This document shows positions 11,140-23,124 of a DNA stretch of 64,000 nt, piece by piece. The DNA comes from Dugong dugon (lineage: Eukaryota > Chordata > Mammalia > Sirenia > Dugongidae), in contig CM057462.1 of assembly GCA_030035585.1 (NCBI GenBank), forward strand, positions 91,843,234 to 91,907,233, in the 5' to 3' direction. Within the stretch, counting starts at the first letter, position 1. Each line of letters starts with the position of its first letter. The position numbers and the translations under genes are program-made. Under the pieces are notes generated by a model that was not told the DNA's origin, did no database searches, and worked only from the letters and a program-made list of their open reading frames with translations.

Positions 11140-11990
11140 TAAATACATATTCACTTAATCCTCACAACAATTCTATGAAATAAGTAATATTACTACTCAC
11201 AACTGGACCACTAAGCAACATCAGGATAAATGGAGAAAAGACTGACATTGTCAAAGATAATTTTACTTGGATCCACAATCAATGTCCATGGAAGCAGCAG
11301 TCAAGAAATCAAAAGACCCGTTGCACTGGGCAAATCTGCTTCAAAAGACCTCTTTAAAGTGTTAAAAAGCAAAGATGTCACTTTGAGGACTCAGGTGCCA
11401 ATGACCCAACCCATGGTGTTTTCAATTGTCTCGTATTCATGAGAAAGCTGGACAATAAATAAGGACGACCGAAGAATTGACGCCTTTCAGTTAGGGTGTT
11501 GGCGAAGAATACTAAATATACCATGGACTTCCAGAAGAACGAAAAATTATGTCTTGGAAGAAATACAGCCAGAGTGCTCGCTGGAAGCAAAGATGGTGAA
11601 ACTTCATCTCACATACTTTGGACATGTTATCAGGAGGGACCAGTCCCTGGAGAAGGACACCGAAAGGGTCAGAGAAAAAGAGGAAAGGAAAAGAGGAAGA
11701 CCCTTAATGAGATGGATTGAAACAGTGGTTGCAACAATGGGCTCAAGCATAACAATGGTTGTGAGGATGGCACAGGGCTGGGCAGTGTTTCATTTTGTTG
11801 TACGTAGGATTGCTATGAGTTGGAACCAACTTGGCAGCACCTAACAACAATAACAACAAAGTAATATTATTATTCTTACTTTATGGATGAGGCACTGAGA
11901 AGTCAAGTAATTTGCCCAAGTTAAGTGGCAGGGCTGGACTTCAAAACCAGGCAGTCTGACTCCAAAGTCCATACCAGTGACCACTATGGC
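11140..11990 (-). repeat. MIR SINE split by an RTE insertion
   Basis: Left part 'cacttaatcctcacaac' and 'ttctatgaaataagtaat' (to 11,195) and right part 'actttatggatgaggcactg', 'gtcaagtaatttgcccaag' and 'ccatggccaacatg' like end (from 11,873) form one backward MIR, separated by the RTE fragment at 11,197-11,858. Confidence 0.7.
11197..11858 (+). pseudogene. 5'-truncated RTE LINE, C-terminal reverse transcriptase part
   Basis: Plus-strand RTE 3' end. The frames at 11,230-11,442 and 11,554-11,844 give the known C-terminal part of the RTE protein (KIILLGSTINVHGSSSQEIK; later ECSLEAKMVKLHLTYFGHV and RRDQSLEKD). A stop and at least one frameshift lie between them. The 3' terminus is GCAGCACCTAACAACAATAACAAC. 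A 14-base target-site duplication with one mismatch, AAGTAATATTACTA (11,182-11,195) and AAGTAATATTATTA (11,859-11,872), flanks it inside a MIR. The catalytic core is absent, so this copy is dead. Confidence 0.92.
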
Positions 11991-12369
11991 CAACATGTAA
12001 TTTGTATTCTCTAGATTATCACTTTGCTTATATTTTTAATGTGAGACTACAAGGACGAAGAATAGTAAAGATATGAGTTCTTTCTTCATTCTGGAATTCT
12101 GCACTTTCTCCAAAGCCTCAAACTATGCCTTGCCCATAATAGAAGATTAATAAATACTTACCCTATGAAGGGCTGAGCTCTGGAACTGAAGAGAAGAATA
12201 GTATTTGTGACCCATTTTTCTCGCTTATCTTCACAACCCCTGAACACCTTACTTTTTCCTAGAATTCTAGCAGAGAGGGTTCCTCTTTCCAGAATTCCAA
12301 GCAAGAAGCAGAAAGTGGTCTGAAGTAGAAAGTATGTAATAGAGCAGAGCACAGGTCTGGGAATCAGCC

Positions 12370-12470
12370 CTGACACTTTTTAGTTATACAGCCTTAGACA
12401 AGTCAGTTCACTCCTCTTGGAAATGAATGTTCTTATATGTCCAATGAAAGAGTTGGGTCAAATAAGTGAT
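12370..12470 (+). repeat. MIR core fragment
   Basis: 'gttatacagccttagacaag' and 'tcagttcactcctcttgg' match the forward MIR core, weakly. Confidence 0.45.
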
Positions 12471-12542
12471 TTTCAAGCTATGCAAGAAGGGAGGAAGAAG
12501 GGCAAGCATATGAACTGGTGTGAACTCTTTGGCTTTGAGGAG

Positions 12543-12745
12543 AATGTTGTTGTCAGTTGCCTTCAAGTCATGTCCGACTCATGGGGACCCCATGTGTGCA
12601 GAGTAGAACTGCTCCATAGGGTTTTCAAGGCTGTGACCTTTCGGAAGCAGATCATCAGGCTTGTCTTCCAAGGCACCTCTGGGTAGGTATGGATCACCAA
12701 CTTTTCAGCTAGTAGTCAAGAGCTTAACCATTTGCACCTTTTAAG
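12543..12745 (-). repeat. AfroSINE, long subtype
   Basis: Plus strand reads 'gttgccttcaagtcatgtcc', 'cccatgtgtgcagagtagaa', 'ctccatagggttttcaaggc', 'ggcacctctgggtaggt' and 'agcttaaccatttgcacc': a full reversed SINE. Confidence 0.88.
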
Positions 12746-12759
12746 GAGAGTAACTCCCC

Positions 12760-14430
12760 TTAAATGTTTTACATATTAAGTATATAAGATTTTGTTTGCA
12801 CAAAGGAGTTTGAGACTTCACAAAGTTTGAGGATTCTTAAGCATGATTGAGTTCTTAAGTACTATCTCATATCAAATACTCTGTCTCCCTTGACCACATA
12901 AGCACATTCCAATACATAAGACTATTTGTCTGCTCTGATCTGTTCAAGAAACATTTTAACTGAATCTTAAAATTCTTTCCATCATTTACAATTCTGGACC
13001 TCTCCTTTCAAAAAAAAAAAAATTGATTTTTTTCTTCCACTCACATTTATCAGTCCATTATTTGGAGGCTCTCCTTGCCACATCCTTAAATAAGTAAATA
13101 GGATAACTGTGGTAATTGCCTGACCTGCAAAGTGTATAGAACTTCAAGGTTAATGCTCTTGGCACAAGATTTTCGCTACAAACAGCAGAATTCCTCTAAC
13201 CCTTTGCTGAGGCATCGGTTCAATAGTAAGAGAAAATCATGCCATCTATTGAACTCAAAAGAGAATTATCAGAAAGTTCCCTGATGGTCTAACTATAGTT
13301 AAACTGTGGCCCAAAAAGAACTGTCTTAAAGAACTTCAGGAAAAGCCCCTGCCAGAAATACAGCAGAAGAGTCAAATATTGAACAAATAAACAAAGAACC
13401 AAAAACAACAATAACAACAAAACTATACATCCAAGAAGAACTGGTACAATCCTACTCCAAATGTTATGCTAATTCCTTATGTTTCATGTTATAATCCTGA
13501 ACTTCCTTCCACATGAATGAAAAGAATTCTTACTACTAAGCCTATCCATTCTCTGAAATTCCTTTCATCATTTTCCATTAAGGACTGTCAAACACATATA
13601 TCACTTTTAAATCTAAATTTTATTGAAGAAATATTACATATGGTTTAATATTTCAGTTCAGCAATGGCCATCAGCAATAAGCATTACTCCAAGGGTAGGA
13701 TTAATTAAATATTCTAGCAAATACAGTGATCCAAATAGCAAAGAAAATTCATGGGCACTGAGCCCAGATTCCCCACCCTCTCTTATGGTATGACTCATTT
13801 CTCTCTCTGAGCTAAAATAGACAACTAAGAAATCTTTCATTATTATTAGTCAATGTGTAGATGTGCAACAAATGATCAAACTCCTAAGTCAGGTCTCCTA
13901 TAAAATTTCTTAAGTAGAAAAATTGCACAAAATCAAACTGACCCATAAGAGGGTATTTTTAAAACCAAGGAGAAATACGGTTTTCAGAAATAAAAAGTAA
14001 CTCCCATAGTAATCAGTTCTCCTCTAACTTGACTTCATCACTCCTCCAATGACCAACTGGGAGACTGTACTATTCTGTAACTATAAACCTGTCTTCGTTA
14101 TGTTACAAAGTTTTAAAATATCTTAACTTTATTATCGTGAATCTGAATTTCAGCTCCACAGAAATCAAGAGAGTCTGAAAAAACTCATGGTCTTAGCCAC
14201 TCAGAGATGACTAGTTTTGCACTCTTGAGTTAAGGCTGATCCTCCAGCTTTGAATCTTAGCCTTAGATATGAATTTTTTGGTTTTTGTGATCTTAATCTA
14301 GGCGCTAACCTATTTTAATTGTGAAGGGGTCAGAGGATCTCCAGGAAGAATATTTACAAAGGGTATTACTCACCAAACATTCCTATTTCCTCTTCACTCC
14401 CTCTCTCAATTCCCAGCAGTAGCTAGTTGT
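12760..14430. other. Unassigned, no gene seen
   Basis: AT-rich sequence without recognisable repeat or coding signal, apart from short A-rich tracts at 13,008 and 13,380-13,430. The 60-codon minus frame at 13,658-13,840 has no recognisable features. Confidence 0.4.
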
Positions 14431-14443
14431 TGACACAATAGAG

Positions 14444-14680
14444 ATGTCCAACCCAATTAAAAAGACCCTGCAGCAACCATTTCCTGTCATCACCAAATCT
14501 GCATTTCTGCGACCTTCTAGCAAAGCACCATCATGGTTCTACCGGGAGGATGTCAATAAAGTAAAATCGTTGAAACTAGAGCAGCTGACAAAACGAACAA
14601 ATAATGAAAAAGCAGCAGCAGCATCATTACATCCATGTAGCCTAAATAGTTTTCAAAGCATTAACAGGTACATTACATAA
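14444..14680 (+). other. Unexplained 78-codon open frame, possible exon
   Basis: An open frame starting MSNPIKKTLQQPFPVITK, rich in Lys/Ser/Pro, in sequence that does not look like any repeat around it. It has a weak Kozak context (pyrimidine-poor, GAGATGT). I do not recognise the protein, and I see no clear splice sites. A chance frame remains likely. Confidence 0.12.
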
Positions 14681-14689
14681 TTTTATCTT

Positions 14690-14792
14690 CCCAACAAATT
14701 TGTAAGGTGGATATGGCCTTAAGTAAGCCATTTTTCTTCTGTGAACTTCAGAATTCTCACCTTTAAAATGGGGGATAATACAAAGTCTATTA
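14690..14792 (+). repeat. MIR SINE, left part (right part at 20,088)
   Basis: 'ttaagtaagccatttttct', 'ctgtgaacttcagaattctc' and 'cctttaaaatgggggataa' are the forward MIR core. The rest of the MIR reappears at 20,072-20,115 ('gctcatagaaggtactcaat' and 'aaatatttgctgaatt'), so two L1s have been inserted in between. Confidence 0.7.
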
Positions 14793-16825
14793 CTTGGCGA
14801 AAAGACAGTCTGTTTAACAAATGGTGCCAGCATAACTCGATATCCACCTCAAAAAAAACTGAAACAAGACCCATACCTCACACCATGCACAAAAACTAAC
14901 TTAAAATGGATCAAAGACCTAAATATAAAATCGAAAACGATAAAGATCATGGAAGAAAAAATAGGGACAACGCTAGAAGCCCTAATACATGGCATAAACA
15001 GAATACGAACCTAAGGAACAATGTACAAACACCAGAATAGAAACAAGATAACTGGGAGCTCCTAAAAATAAAACACTTAAACTCATCAAAAGACTTCACC
15101 AAAAGTGTAAAAAGACAACCTACAGACAGGGAAAAAACTTTTGCTACGACAAATTCGATCAGCATCTCATCTCTAAAATCTACAAGATACTGCAAAACCT
15201 CAACAACAAAAAGACAAATAACCCAATTAATAAATGGGCAAGGTATATGAACAGGCACTTCACCAAAGAAGACATTCAGGAGGCCAACAGACACATGAAG
15301 AAATGCTTACAATCATTAGCCATTAGAGAAATGCAAATCAAAACTACAAGGAGATATCATCTCACCCCAACCAGGCTGGCATTAATCCAAAAAACACAAA
15401 ATAATAAATGTTGGAGAGGTTGTGGAGAGACTGGAACACTCATACACAGTTGGTGGAAATGTAAAATGATACAACCACTTTGGAAATCAATTTGGTGCTT
15501 CCTTAAAAAGCTAGAAATAGAAGTACCATATGATCCAGCAATCCCACTCCTTGGAATATATCCTAGAGAAATAAGAGCCATCGCATGAATAGATACAGAT
15601 ACATCCATGTTCACTACAGCACTGTTCACGAGAGCAAAAAAGATGGAAACAACCTAGGTGCCCATCAATGGACAAATGGATAAACAAATTATGGTATGTT
15701 CACACAATGGAATACTACACAATGATAAAGAACAACGAGTCGTGAAAAGCCTTATAACATGGAGGAATCTGGAAGGCATTATGCTGAGTGAATTTAGTCA
15801 GTCACAAAAGGACAAATATTGTATAAAAACACTATTATAAGAACTCAAGAAAAGGTTTAAACACAGAAGAAAACATTCTTTGATGGTCACAAAGGTGGGG
15901 AGGGAAAGAGAGTGTTATTCACTAACTAGACAGTAGACAAGAATTATCTTAGGTAAAGGGAAGGGCATCACACACTACAGGGGAAGTTGGCACAACTAGA
16001 CTAAACCAAAGCTAAGAAGTATCCTGAATATAACCAAAGACTTAGAGGGACAGAGTAGCAGGGGTGGAGGGCTGGGAACCATGGTTTCAGGGGACATCTA
16101 GGTCAACTGGCATAACAGCTTATTAAGAAAATGTTCTGCATCCTACTTTGGTGAGTGGCATCTGGGGTCTTAAAAGCTAGCTAGTGGCCATCTAAGATGC
16201 ATCAATTGGTCCCAACCTGCCTGGAGTAAAGGAGAATAAAGAACACCAAAGTCACAAGGAAAGCATTAGCCTGAGAGACAGAAAGGGCCACATAAACCAG
16301 AGACTGCAACAGCCTGAGACCAAAAGAACTAGATGGTGCCCAGCTACCACCAATGACTGCCCTGACAGGGTACACAACAGAGAGTCCCTGCTGGAGCAGC
16401 AGAAAAGGGGGGTGCAGAACTCAAATTCTAATAAAAAGACCAGACTTAATGGTCTGAGACTGGAGGAACCTCAGAAAGCATGGCCTCCAGCACTAAAACC
16501 ATTTCCAAGGCCAACTCTTCAGTCAAAGATTAGACTGGACTATAAGACATAAAATGATACTTGTGAAGAGTGTGCTTCTTAGCTCAAGTAGATACATGAG
16601 ACTAAATGGGCAGCTCCTGTCTGGAGGTGAGCTGAGAAGGCAGAGAGGGTCAGGAGCTGGTTGAATGGACATGAGATATCAGGGGTGGAAAGGAGGAATC
16701 TGCTGTCACAGTATAGGGAGAGCAATTAGGGTCACATAACAATGTATGTCTACATTTTTTCACAAGAGACTAACTTGAATTGTAAACTTTCACTCAAAGT
16801 ACAACAATAAAATAAACATTAAAAA
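14793..16825 (+). pseudogene. 5'-truncated L1: ORF2 C-terminus and 3' UTR
   Basis: The copy begins within the ORF2 region (cf. 'gaaaagacagtctgtttaac') and contains a readable piece at 15,247-15,588: [20 protein letters not shown] with the cysteine-rich C-terminal motif [20 protein letters not shown] (the ORF2 zinc-knuckle-like region). Several stops and frameshifts break it. The ORF2 end is at about 15,840, followed by ~1 kb of 3' UTR ('ggcatctggggtcttaaaag' at 16,147) and an A-rich tail ending at about 16,825. It lacks the endonuclease and most of the reverse transcriptase and cannot move itself. It interrupts a MIR. Confidence 0.9.
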
Positions 16826-19800
16826 TTAGTCTGGCTCATAACGCTGATACCAAAACCAGGCAAAGACGTCACAAAAAAAGAAAATTACAGAACAATATAT
16901 CTCATGAATATAGATGCAAAAATTCTTAACAAAATTCTAGCCAATAGAATTCAGCATCATATCAAAAAAATAACACACCATGACCAAGTAGGATTCATAC
17001 CAGGTATGCAAGGATGGCTCAACATTAGAAAATCAATCAACATAATCCACCACATAAATAAAAGGAAAGAAAACAATCACATGATCATCTCAACTGATGC
17101 AGAAAAGGCATTTGACAAAGTCCAACTCCCGTTCCTGATAAAAACTCTCAATAAAATAGGTATAGAAAGGAAATTGCTCAACATAATAAAGGGCATCTAT
17201 GCCAAACCAATGGCCAACACCATTCTTAATGGAGAGAGGCTGAAAACATTCCCCTTGAAAACAGGAACAAGACAAGGATGCCCTTTATCACCACTCCTAT
17301 TTAACATTGTGCTGGAAGTTCTAGCTAAAGCAATAAGGCAAGAAAAAGAAATAAAGGGCATCCAAATTGATAATGAAGAAGTTAAACTGTCCCTGTTTGC
17401 AGATGATATGATACTATACATAGAAAACCCTAAAGACTCCACAAGAAATCTATTGGAACTAATAGAAAGATTCAGCAGAGTAGCAGGATACAAGATAAAC
17501 ATTCAAAAATCAGTTGGATTCCTATACACCAGTAAGGAGAATGATGAAAACGAAATCAGGAAAACAATACCATTTTCAATAGCCCCTAAAAAGATGAAAT
17601 ACTTAGGAATAAATCTGACCAGGGATGTAAAAGACCTATACAAAGAAAACTACAAAACACTTCTGCATGAAACCCAAAGGGATCTACAGAAATGGAAAAA
17701 CATACCATGCTCATGGACAGCAGACTCAACATTGTGAAAATGACAATTCTACCCAAAGCAATTTACAAATACAACACAATCCCGATCCAAATACCAACAG
17801 CATTCTTCAAAGAGATGGAAAAACTAATCATTCACTTTATATGGAAAGGGAAGAAGCCCCGAATAAGTAAAGCACTACTGAAGAAGAAGAATAAAGTTGG
17901 AGGACTCACACTACCTGACTTCAGAACCTACTATACAGCTACAGTAGTCAAAACAGCCTGGTACTGGTACAACGACAGATACATTGACCAATGGAACAGA
18001 ATTGAGAACCCAGATGTAAATCCATCCACCTACAGTCACCTGATCTTTGACAAGGGCTCAAAGTCCATCAGATGGGGAAAAGACAGTCTTTTTAACAAAT
18101 GGTGCTGGCAAAACTGGATATCCATCTGCAAAAAAATGAAACAGGACCCAGACCCATACCCCACACCATACACAAAAACCACTTCAAAATGGATCAAAGA
18201 CCTGAATATAAAGCCTAAAACTATAAAGTTCATAGAAGAACAAATAAGACCAACACTTCAGGCCTTACTTAATACATGGCATTAACAAGATACAAACCAT
18301 AACCATCAATGCACAAACCCCAACAGATAAGCTAGATAACTGGGATCTTCTAAAAATCAAATACCTATGCTCTTCAAAAGACTTCACCAACAGAGTAAAA
18401 AGAGAACCTACCGACTGGGAAAAAATTTTTGGACACTACAAGTCAGACAAAGGTCTAATCTCCATAATCTACAAGAAAATCCAACACCTCTACAACAAAA
18501 AGACAAATAATCCTATTAAAAAATGGACAAAGGAAATGAACAGACACTTCACCAAAGACGACATTCAAATGGCCAACAGACACATGAGGAAATGCTCGCC
18601 ATCACTAGCCATTAGAGAAATGCAAATTAAAACCACAATGAGATACCATCTCACCCTGGCATTACTGGCACAAATCAAAAACACTGGAAATAACAAATGT
18701 TGGAGGGGCTGCGGGGAGATGGGAACTCTTATGCACTGCTGGTGGGAATGCAAAATGATACAACCATTTTGGAAAATGATATGGCGCTTCCTCAGAAAGC
18801 TAGAAATAGACATACCATTCGATCCAGCAGTTCCACTCCTAGGAATATATCCTAGAGAAATAAGAGTCGTCACTCGAATAAACATACGCACACCTATGTT
18901 CATGGCAGCATTGTTCACAATAGCAAAACGATGGAAACAACCCAGATGCCCATCAACAGATGATTGGATAAACAAACTATGGTACATACACACAATGGAG
19001 TACTATGCAATGAGAAAGAACAACAATGAATCTGTGAAGCATCTCATAACATGGATGAAACTGGAGGACATTATGCTGAGTGAAGTAAGTCAATCACAAA
19101 AGGACAAATATTGTATGAGACCTCTATTGTAAAAACCCATGAAAAAGTTCACACACAAAATGTAACAATCTTTGTTGGTTACCAGGGATGGGAGGGGTGG
19201 GGGTGGGAGAATATTAAATAGATAACAGACAAGTGGTATCTTGGGTGAAGGGTGAGACAGTACACAATACAGGAGAAACTAGCACAACTTGTACTAGGAA
19301 AGGTCATGGAAGCCCCACAGACACATCCAAACTCCCTGAGGGACTGAATTGCTGCGTGGAGGGCTGTGGGGACCATGGTATCGGGGAACACCTAGCTCAA
19401 TTGGCATGACACAGCTTATAAAGACAATGCTTTACATTCTACCTTGGTGAGTAGTGTCTGGGGTCTTAAAAGCCTGTGAGTGGCCATCTAAGACACTCCA
19501 CTGGTCTCATCCCTTCGGGAGCAAGGGAGAATGAAGAGAACAGGATACAAGGAAAAGATCAGTCCGAAAGACTAATGGACCACAGGTACCAAGGCCTCCA
19601 CCGGACTGAGTCCAGTACAGCTAGATGGTGCCCGGTTACCACCACTGACTGCTCTGACCGGGATCACAACAGAAGGTTCTAGACAGAGCTGGAGAAGGAT
19701 GTAGAACATAATTCTAACTCACAAAAAAAAGACCAGATTTACTGGCCTAAAGGAGACTGGAGAAACCCCGAGAGTATGGCCCCCAGACACCCTTTTAGCT

Positions 19801-20087
19801 CAGTGGTGAAGTTATCTCCGAGGTTCACTGTCAGCCTGGGAGTGGACATCCCCGTAAAACCAAATGAGACTAACAAGGTACAGTAGTCCTGTGACAAGGG
19901 CCAAAGGCAGGAGGGGACAAGGAAGCTGGTGATAAGGAACCCAAGGTTGGGTAAGGATATTGTTGATGTGTTGTGAGATTGTTAACCATTGTCATAGGGC
20001 AACATGTGTAGTAACTGTTAAATGAGAAACTATTTGGTTCTGTAAGCCTTCATCTTAAAAAAAAAAAAAAATTATGTCTGGCTCATA
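16826..20087 (+). mobile_element. L1 insertion with target-site duplication
   Basis: A 3.2 kb 5'-truncated L1 (about 16,841-20,071) flanked by TTAGTCTGGCTCATA (16,826-16,840) and TTATGTCTGGCTCATA (20,072-20,087), which match with one indel. It contains the reverse transcriptase and C-terminal parts of ORF2 (see next entry), a 3' UTR from about 19,133 with 'gtgtctggggtcttaaaag' at 19,455, and a poly(A) tail at about 20,057-20,070. It entered directly behind the A-rich tail of the previous L1. Confidence 0.92.
16842..19132 (+). pseudogene. L1 ORF2 remnant: reverse transcriptase and C-terminal region
   Basis: L1 ORF2 normally encodes an endonuclease plus reverse transcriptase that copies L1 RNA into the genome. 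Here the endonuclease is missing. The first frame is open from 16,842 to a stop at 17,737 and shows the RT blocks: [32 protein letters not shown] with the first catalytic Asp, [20 protein letters not shown], and FADD (17,396-17,407), the catalytic pair. A one-base indel near 17,715-17,725 moves the reading into the frame of 17,692-18,285 (thumb region, [13 protein letters not shown], then [13 protein letters not shown]). A stop and a second shift precede 18,536-19,132 with the C-terminal cysteine motif [20 protein letters not shown] and the end QSQKDKYCMRPLL. Damage is limited for an L1 copy, so the insertion is moderately young. I am sure of the family. Confidence 0.95.
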
Positions 20088-20115
20088 GAAGGTACTCAAT
20101 AAATATTTGCTGAAT
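20072..20115 (+). repeat. MIR SINE, right part
   Basis: Continuation of the MIR started at 14,690: 'gctcatagaaggtactcaat' then 'aaatatttgctgaatt'. The first bases also form the right target-site copy of the second L1. Confidence 0.65.
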
Positions 20116-20414
20116 TAATAAATGAAGCAACAAATAAATACCATTGAGTTTTCAAGCAGTTTATTTCTACTTTCAAAAAAACATATTTGAGCTAAGAACA
20201 TACTCAAACACTGTATCTTTCACTTAAGGTCTAAGTTAGACCAGCAGCATACTCAAAACTAAACTGCACGTAAGAACACATATGTGTTTTTAAATGTTCA
20301 CTCAGAATTGATCAAAAACAGTCTGTTTTTAGCTCGGATGGACGTTACTACAATTCATACATTCTCCCCACAGAAATAAATACATGTAAAATATTTATGA
20401 GGAACAAAATCTCT

Positions 20415-20713
20415 GGTTGTCAGGTACCGTCAAGTCGGTTCTGACTCATAGCATCCCTATGTACAACACAACGAAATACCGCCTGGTCCTGGGCCATCCT
20501 CACAATGGTTGCTATGTTTGAGTCCATTGTTTCAGCCACTGTATCAATCCATCTCGTTTAGAGTCTTCCTCTTTTTCGCTGACAGTTTACCATGCATGAT
20601 GTCCTTCTCCAGGGACTGGTCTCTCCTGATAATATGTCCAAAATACAGTGTGATGAAGTCTCACCATCCTGGCTTGTAAGAAGCATTGTGGCTGTACTTC
20701 TTCCAAGACAGAT
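20415..20713 (-). mobile_element. RTE-clade LINE 3' end, 5'-truncated
   Basis: Plus strand shows 'tcaggtaccgtcaagtcggt', 'tgactcatagcatccctatg', 'tcaatccatctcgtttagag', 'ccttctccagggactggtct' and 'ggctgtacttcttccaagac': the reversed 3' ~300 bases of RTE. No usable coding region. Confidence 0.9.
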
Positions 20714-20715
20714 TT

Positions 20716-22830
20716 GGGGAAGAAAATATCTTAGATATGTATAAAATATTTAGATATGATATGCCAAGGATACTATAACATTTATGATGAATGTTACATT
20801 TTTGCAAGAAAATGGTTATTATTAACATTTAATTTAGCTTCACTTAATAACAAGCTATCTGGCCACACTCCAGATTTCCTTATTTGAGGAGCAGTCTTTA
20901 TTTGTAAGCCAAAAGCTTACAGAATATATTCTAAGGTGCTGAGTATTTTGATATTTAGGAAGAATCAAAGATGTGGTTTAGCTTTGCTTATGTTTGCCGG
21001 CTTAAACAGACTTCAAGTCTGAATTCTAATGTCTCATTATCACAGTTTTTCTGTGCATAGATAAAGAATTTTCTACAAAACAAATGTTTAATAAGGCAAT
21101 AAACCTATTGCAGGAATAAATTAGTAGGCAGGTTATGCTTTTAGGATATCAACACTACAGAAAATGTATTGTACCCACTCTACTTCATTGATTAGGTTTA
21201 TACTGCAAAGTGACTCGTAAGACTCACTGTACTGAATAAAAATTTAGGCAATTATGATCTTATTTCTTAGGAAGAACTGCTTGCTATCATATATTAACAC
21301 AGATTTCACTCAATTAAAATTGCTCACAGTCAGCAAAAATAATTTCTGCACTGTAATGAAATAATAATTATATGCAAGGGAGGACTTGTGATCTTTTTAA
21401 TTATTCTATTCTTCATTTTTAAAAGGGCTATTTGAAAACGTACTCTTATAATTGATTGCTATAAATCAGTCAAACGCATTCTAAGGATCATAAATATTCT
21501 AACTTTTAAAAGACAAAGAAATGCTAAATATTCAATATTCAGAAAATTTAATCTGAGGGGAAAGGATAGAGTGCTCTTTGGAAAATAAAAAAGTAAATTT
21601 GTTGTCCCATGAAAAATGAAATATCTTGAATGTCAGTAACAGAAATGGAATTAACAAGAGATCTTTTTATTGTTTTTTAAGGTCATTAGGCTGTGAATTC
21701 TGTAATTATGGAAATTGTCAGTCCAGTTCTGTAAGAATGTTTGCTCCCATCCATAAGGTAGTGGAATGTTCAATCAGTCTCTCTCGTGGGAAAGTTAGGT
21801 CATAACTGTAAGTGTACCAGCAAAATTGAATTAAGCAAAGAGATTTCATTAGTATTTATAGCCAGAAGGCATCTGTAAAAGTACAGGGCAAAGAAGTTAT
21901 GTGGAAGTCAAAGGAGGAAAAAAAAATGGGTTTCTAGTGACAAAGGCGAATCTGAAAGAGATATAAGTGTATAATGAATAAGAGCTATTGAACGCTACTG
22001 CAAAGAGGGAGTTGCAAAGATGTCAAATATTGATTTTCTTGTGTATGCCTTTGGACTACATATGTAATTGTTTGGATTTGCTGTCTTCATGGTACAACAA
22101 TATTTGTTGTCAAAGGTTAAAAAGCACGATGTGAAATAAACTACAATCTGAGAAACATGTTGGAGAATCATAATAAACCTTCACTCAGTATATCATTAAG
22201 AGCTTTCTGTATTTTCTTGAAAAAGAAAAAATTTTAATAAATAAAAATGTTATGTATTTTTCAAATAGAATAAAAGATCTTTATTATTGATAATTAAGTA
22301 ACTGAAAATTATTTGATTGACTTTCAACATCATTTTAAATTAAACTAGGTTCCCACTTCCTTATTTTATTGAGGAGATATTTTTAAACAATGTATCTAAA
22401 TTTGAAAATACAGTTAAATCATACTTATTTTTTCACTATAATTAAAATGAATCCAATTAAAGCTAAGCTGATAATAAAAATCTGATGTTAGCCCTCTAAA
22501 AGAAATATTTCTTATAGTGTTTTCGTTTTCACTACTAATACTCCAGAAAGAAAACTTCTGTGTTTTAAAGTCTGTATAAGCATATATATATTTAATAACA
22601 AATTGCAAACTCAAGTAACCAAATTAATAATCAAGCTAGTAAGGTCACCAGACAGACAAAATACTTTTTTCTAATGTTTTTAAGGGTTATTTTCCCTTTG
22701 GATATTCAAGTCTTAAGGAAGAATACTAGCTATGATAATGGTCTTTTTTAATAGCAGACTCACTGGGGTTTATCTGATATTTTATCTTTTATTAGGATCT
22801 TGAATCATATTTATCAATACTACCTTGTTC
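20716..22830. other. AT-rich low-repeat DNA, no gene seen
   Basis: About 2 kb without any recognised repeat, gene or RNA. Open frames are short and look random. It is one of the longest repeat-free parts of the window, so it would be worth checking for conservation. Confidence 0.4.
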
Positions 22831-23124
22831 TCCTTCCTACCTAAGGACGTTTAAAAACAACAGCAAAACTCTCCGGAAAGATTTTATTGCACTTAAAACC
22901 ACAATGACCACAAACTATAAAAAAAGAAAAAGAAGTATAACCACAAACCATTAAAAAAAAAAAAAAAAAAGTACAAAATGTTTTAAGCATTAGCAGGTGA
23001 CGGGTACAAACAGAGGAACAGTATAAGATGTGGCAGAAGCTTATCATTTTACCAGTGCAGAAAATACTAGATAAGAAAACTGCAAAGACAATTTCTGCAC
23101 CACGAGTAAATTTCAGATTTATTT

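Noticed and set aside
18565..18993. 142-codon minus-strand frame
   Set aside because: Antisense shadow of the L1 ORF2 C-terminal region.
22940..22975. A-run near the 23.1-23.6 kb frames, as a sign of a processed pseudogene
   Set aside because: The A-run is on the plus strand, whereas a minus-strand processed copy would need a T-run there. No target duplication was seen.
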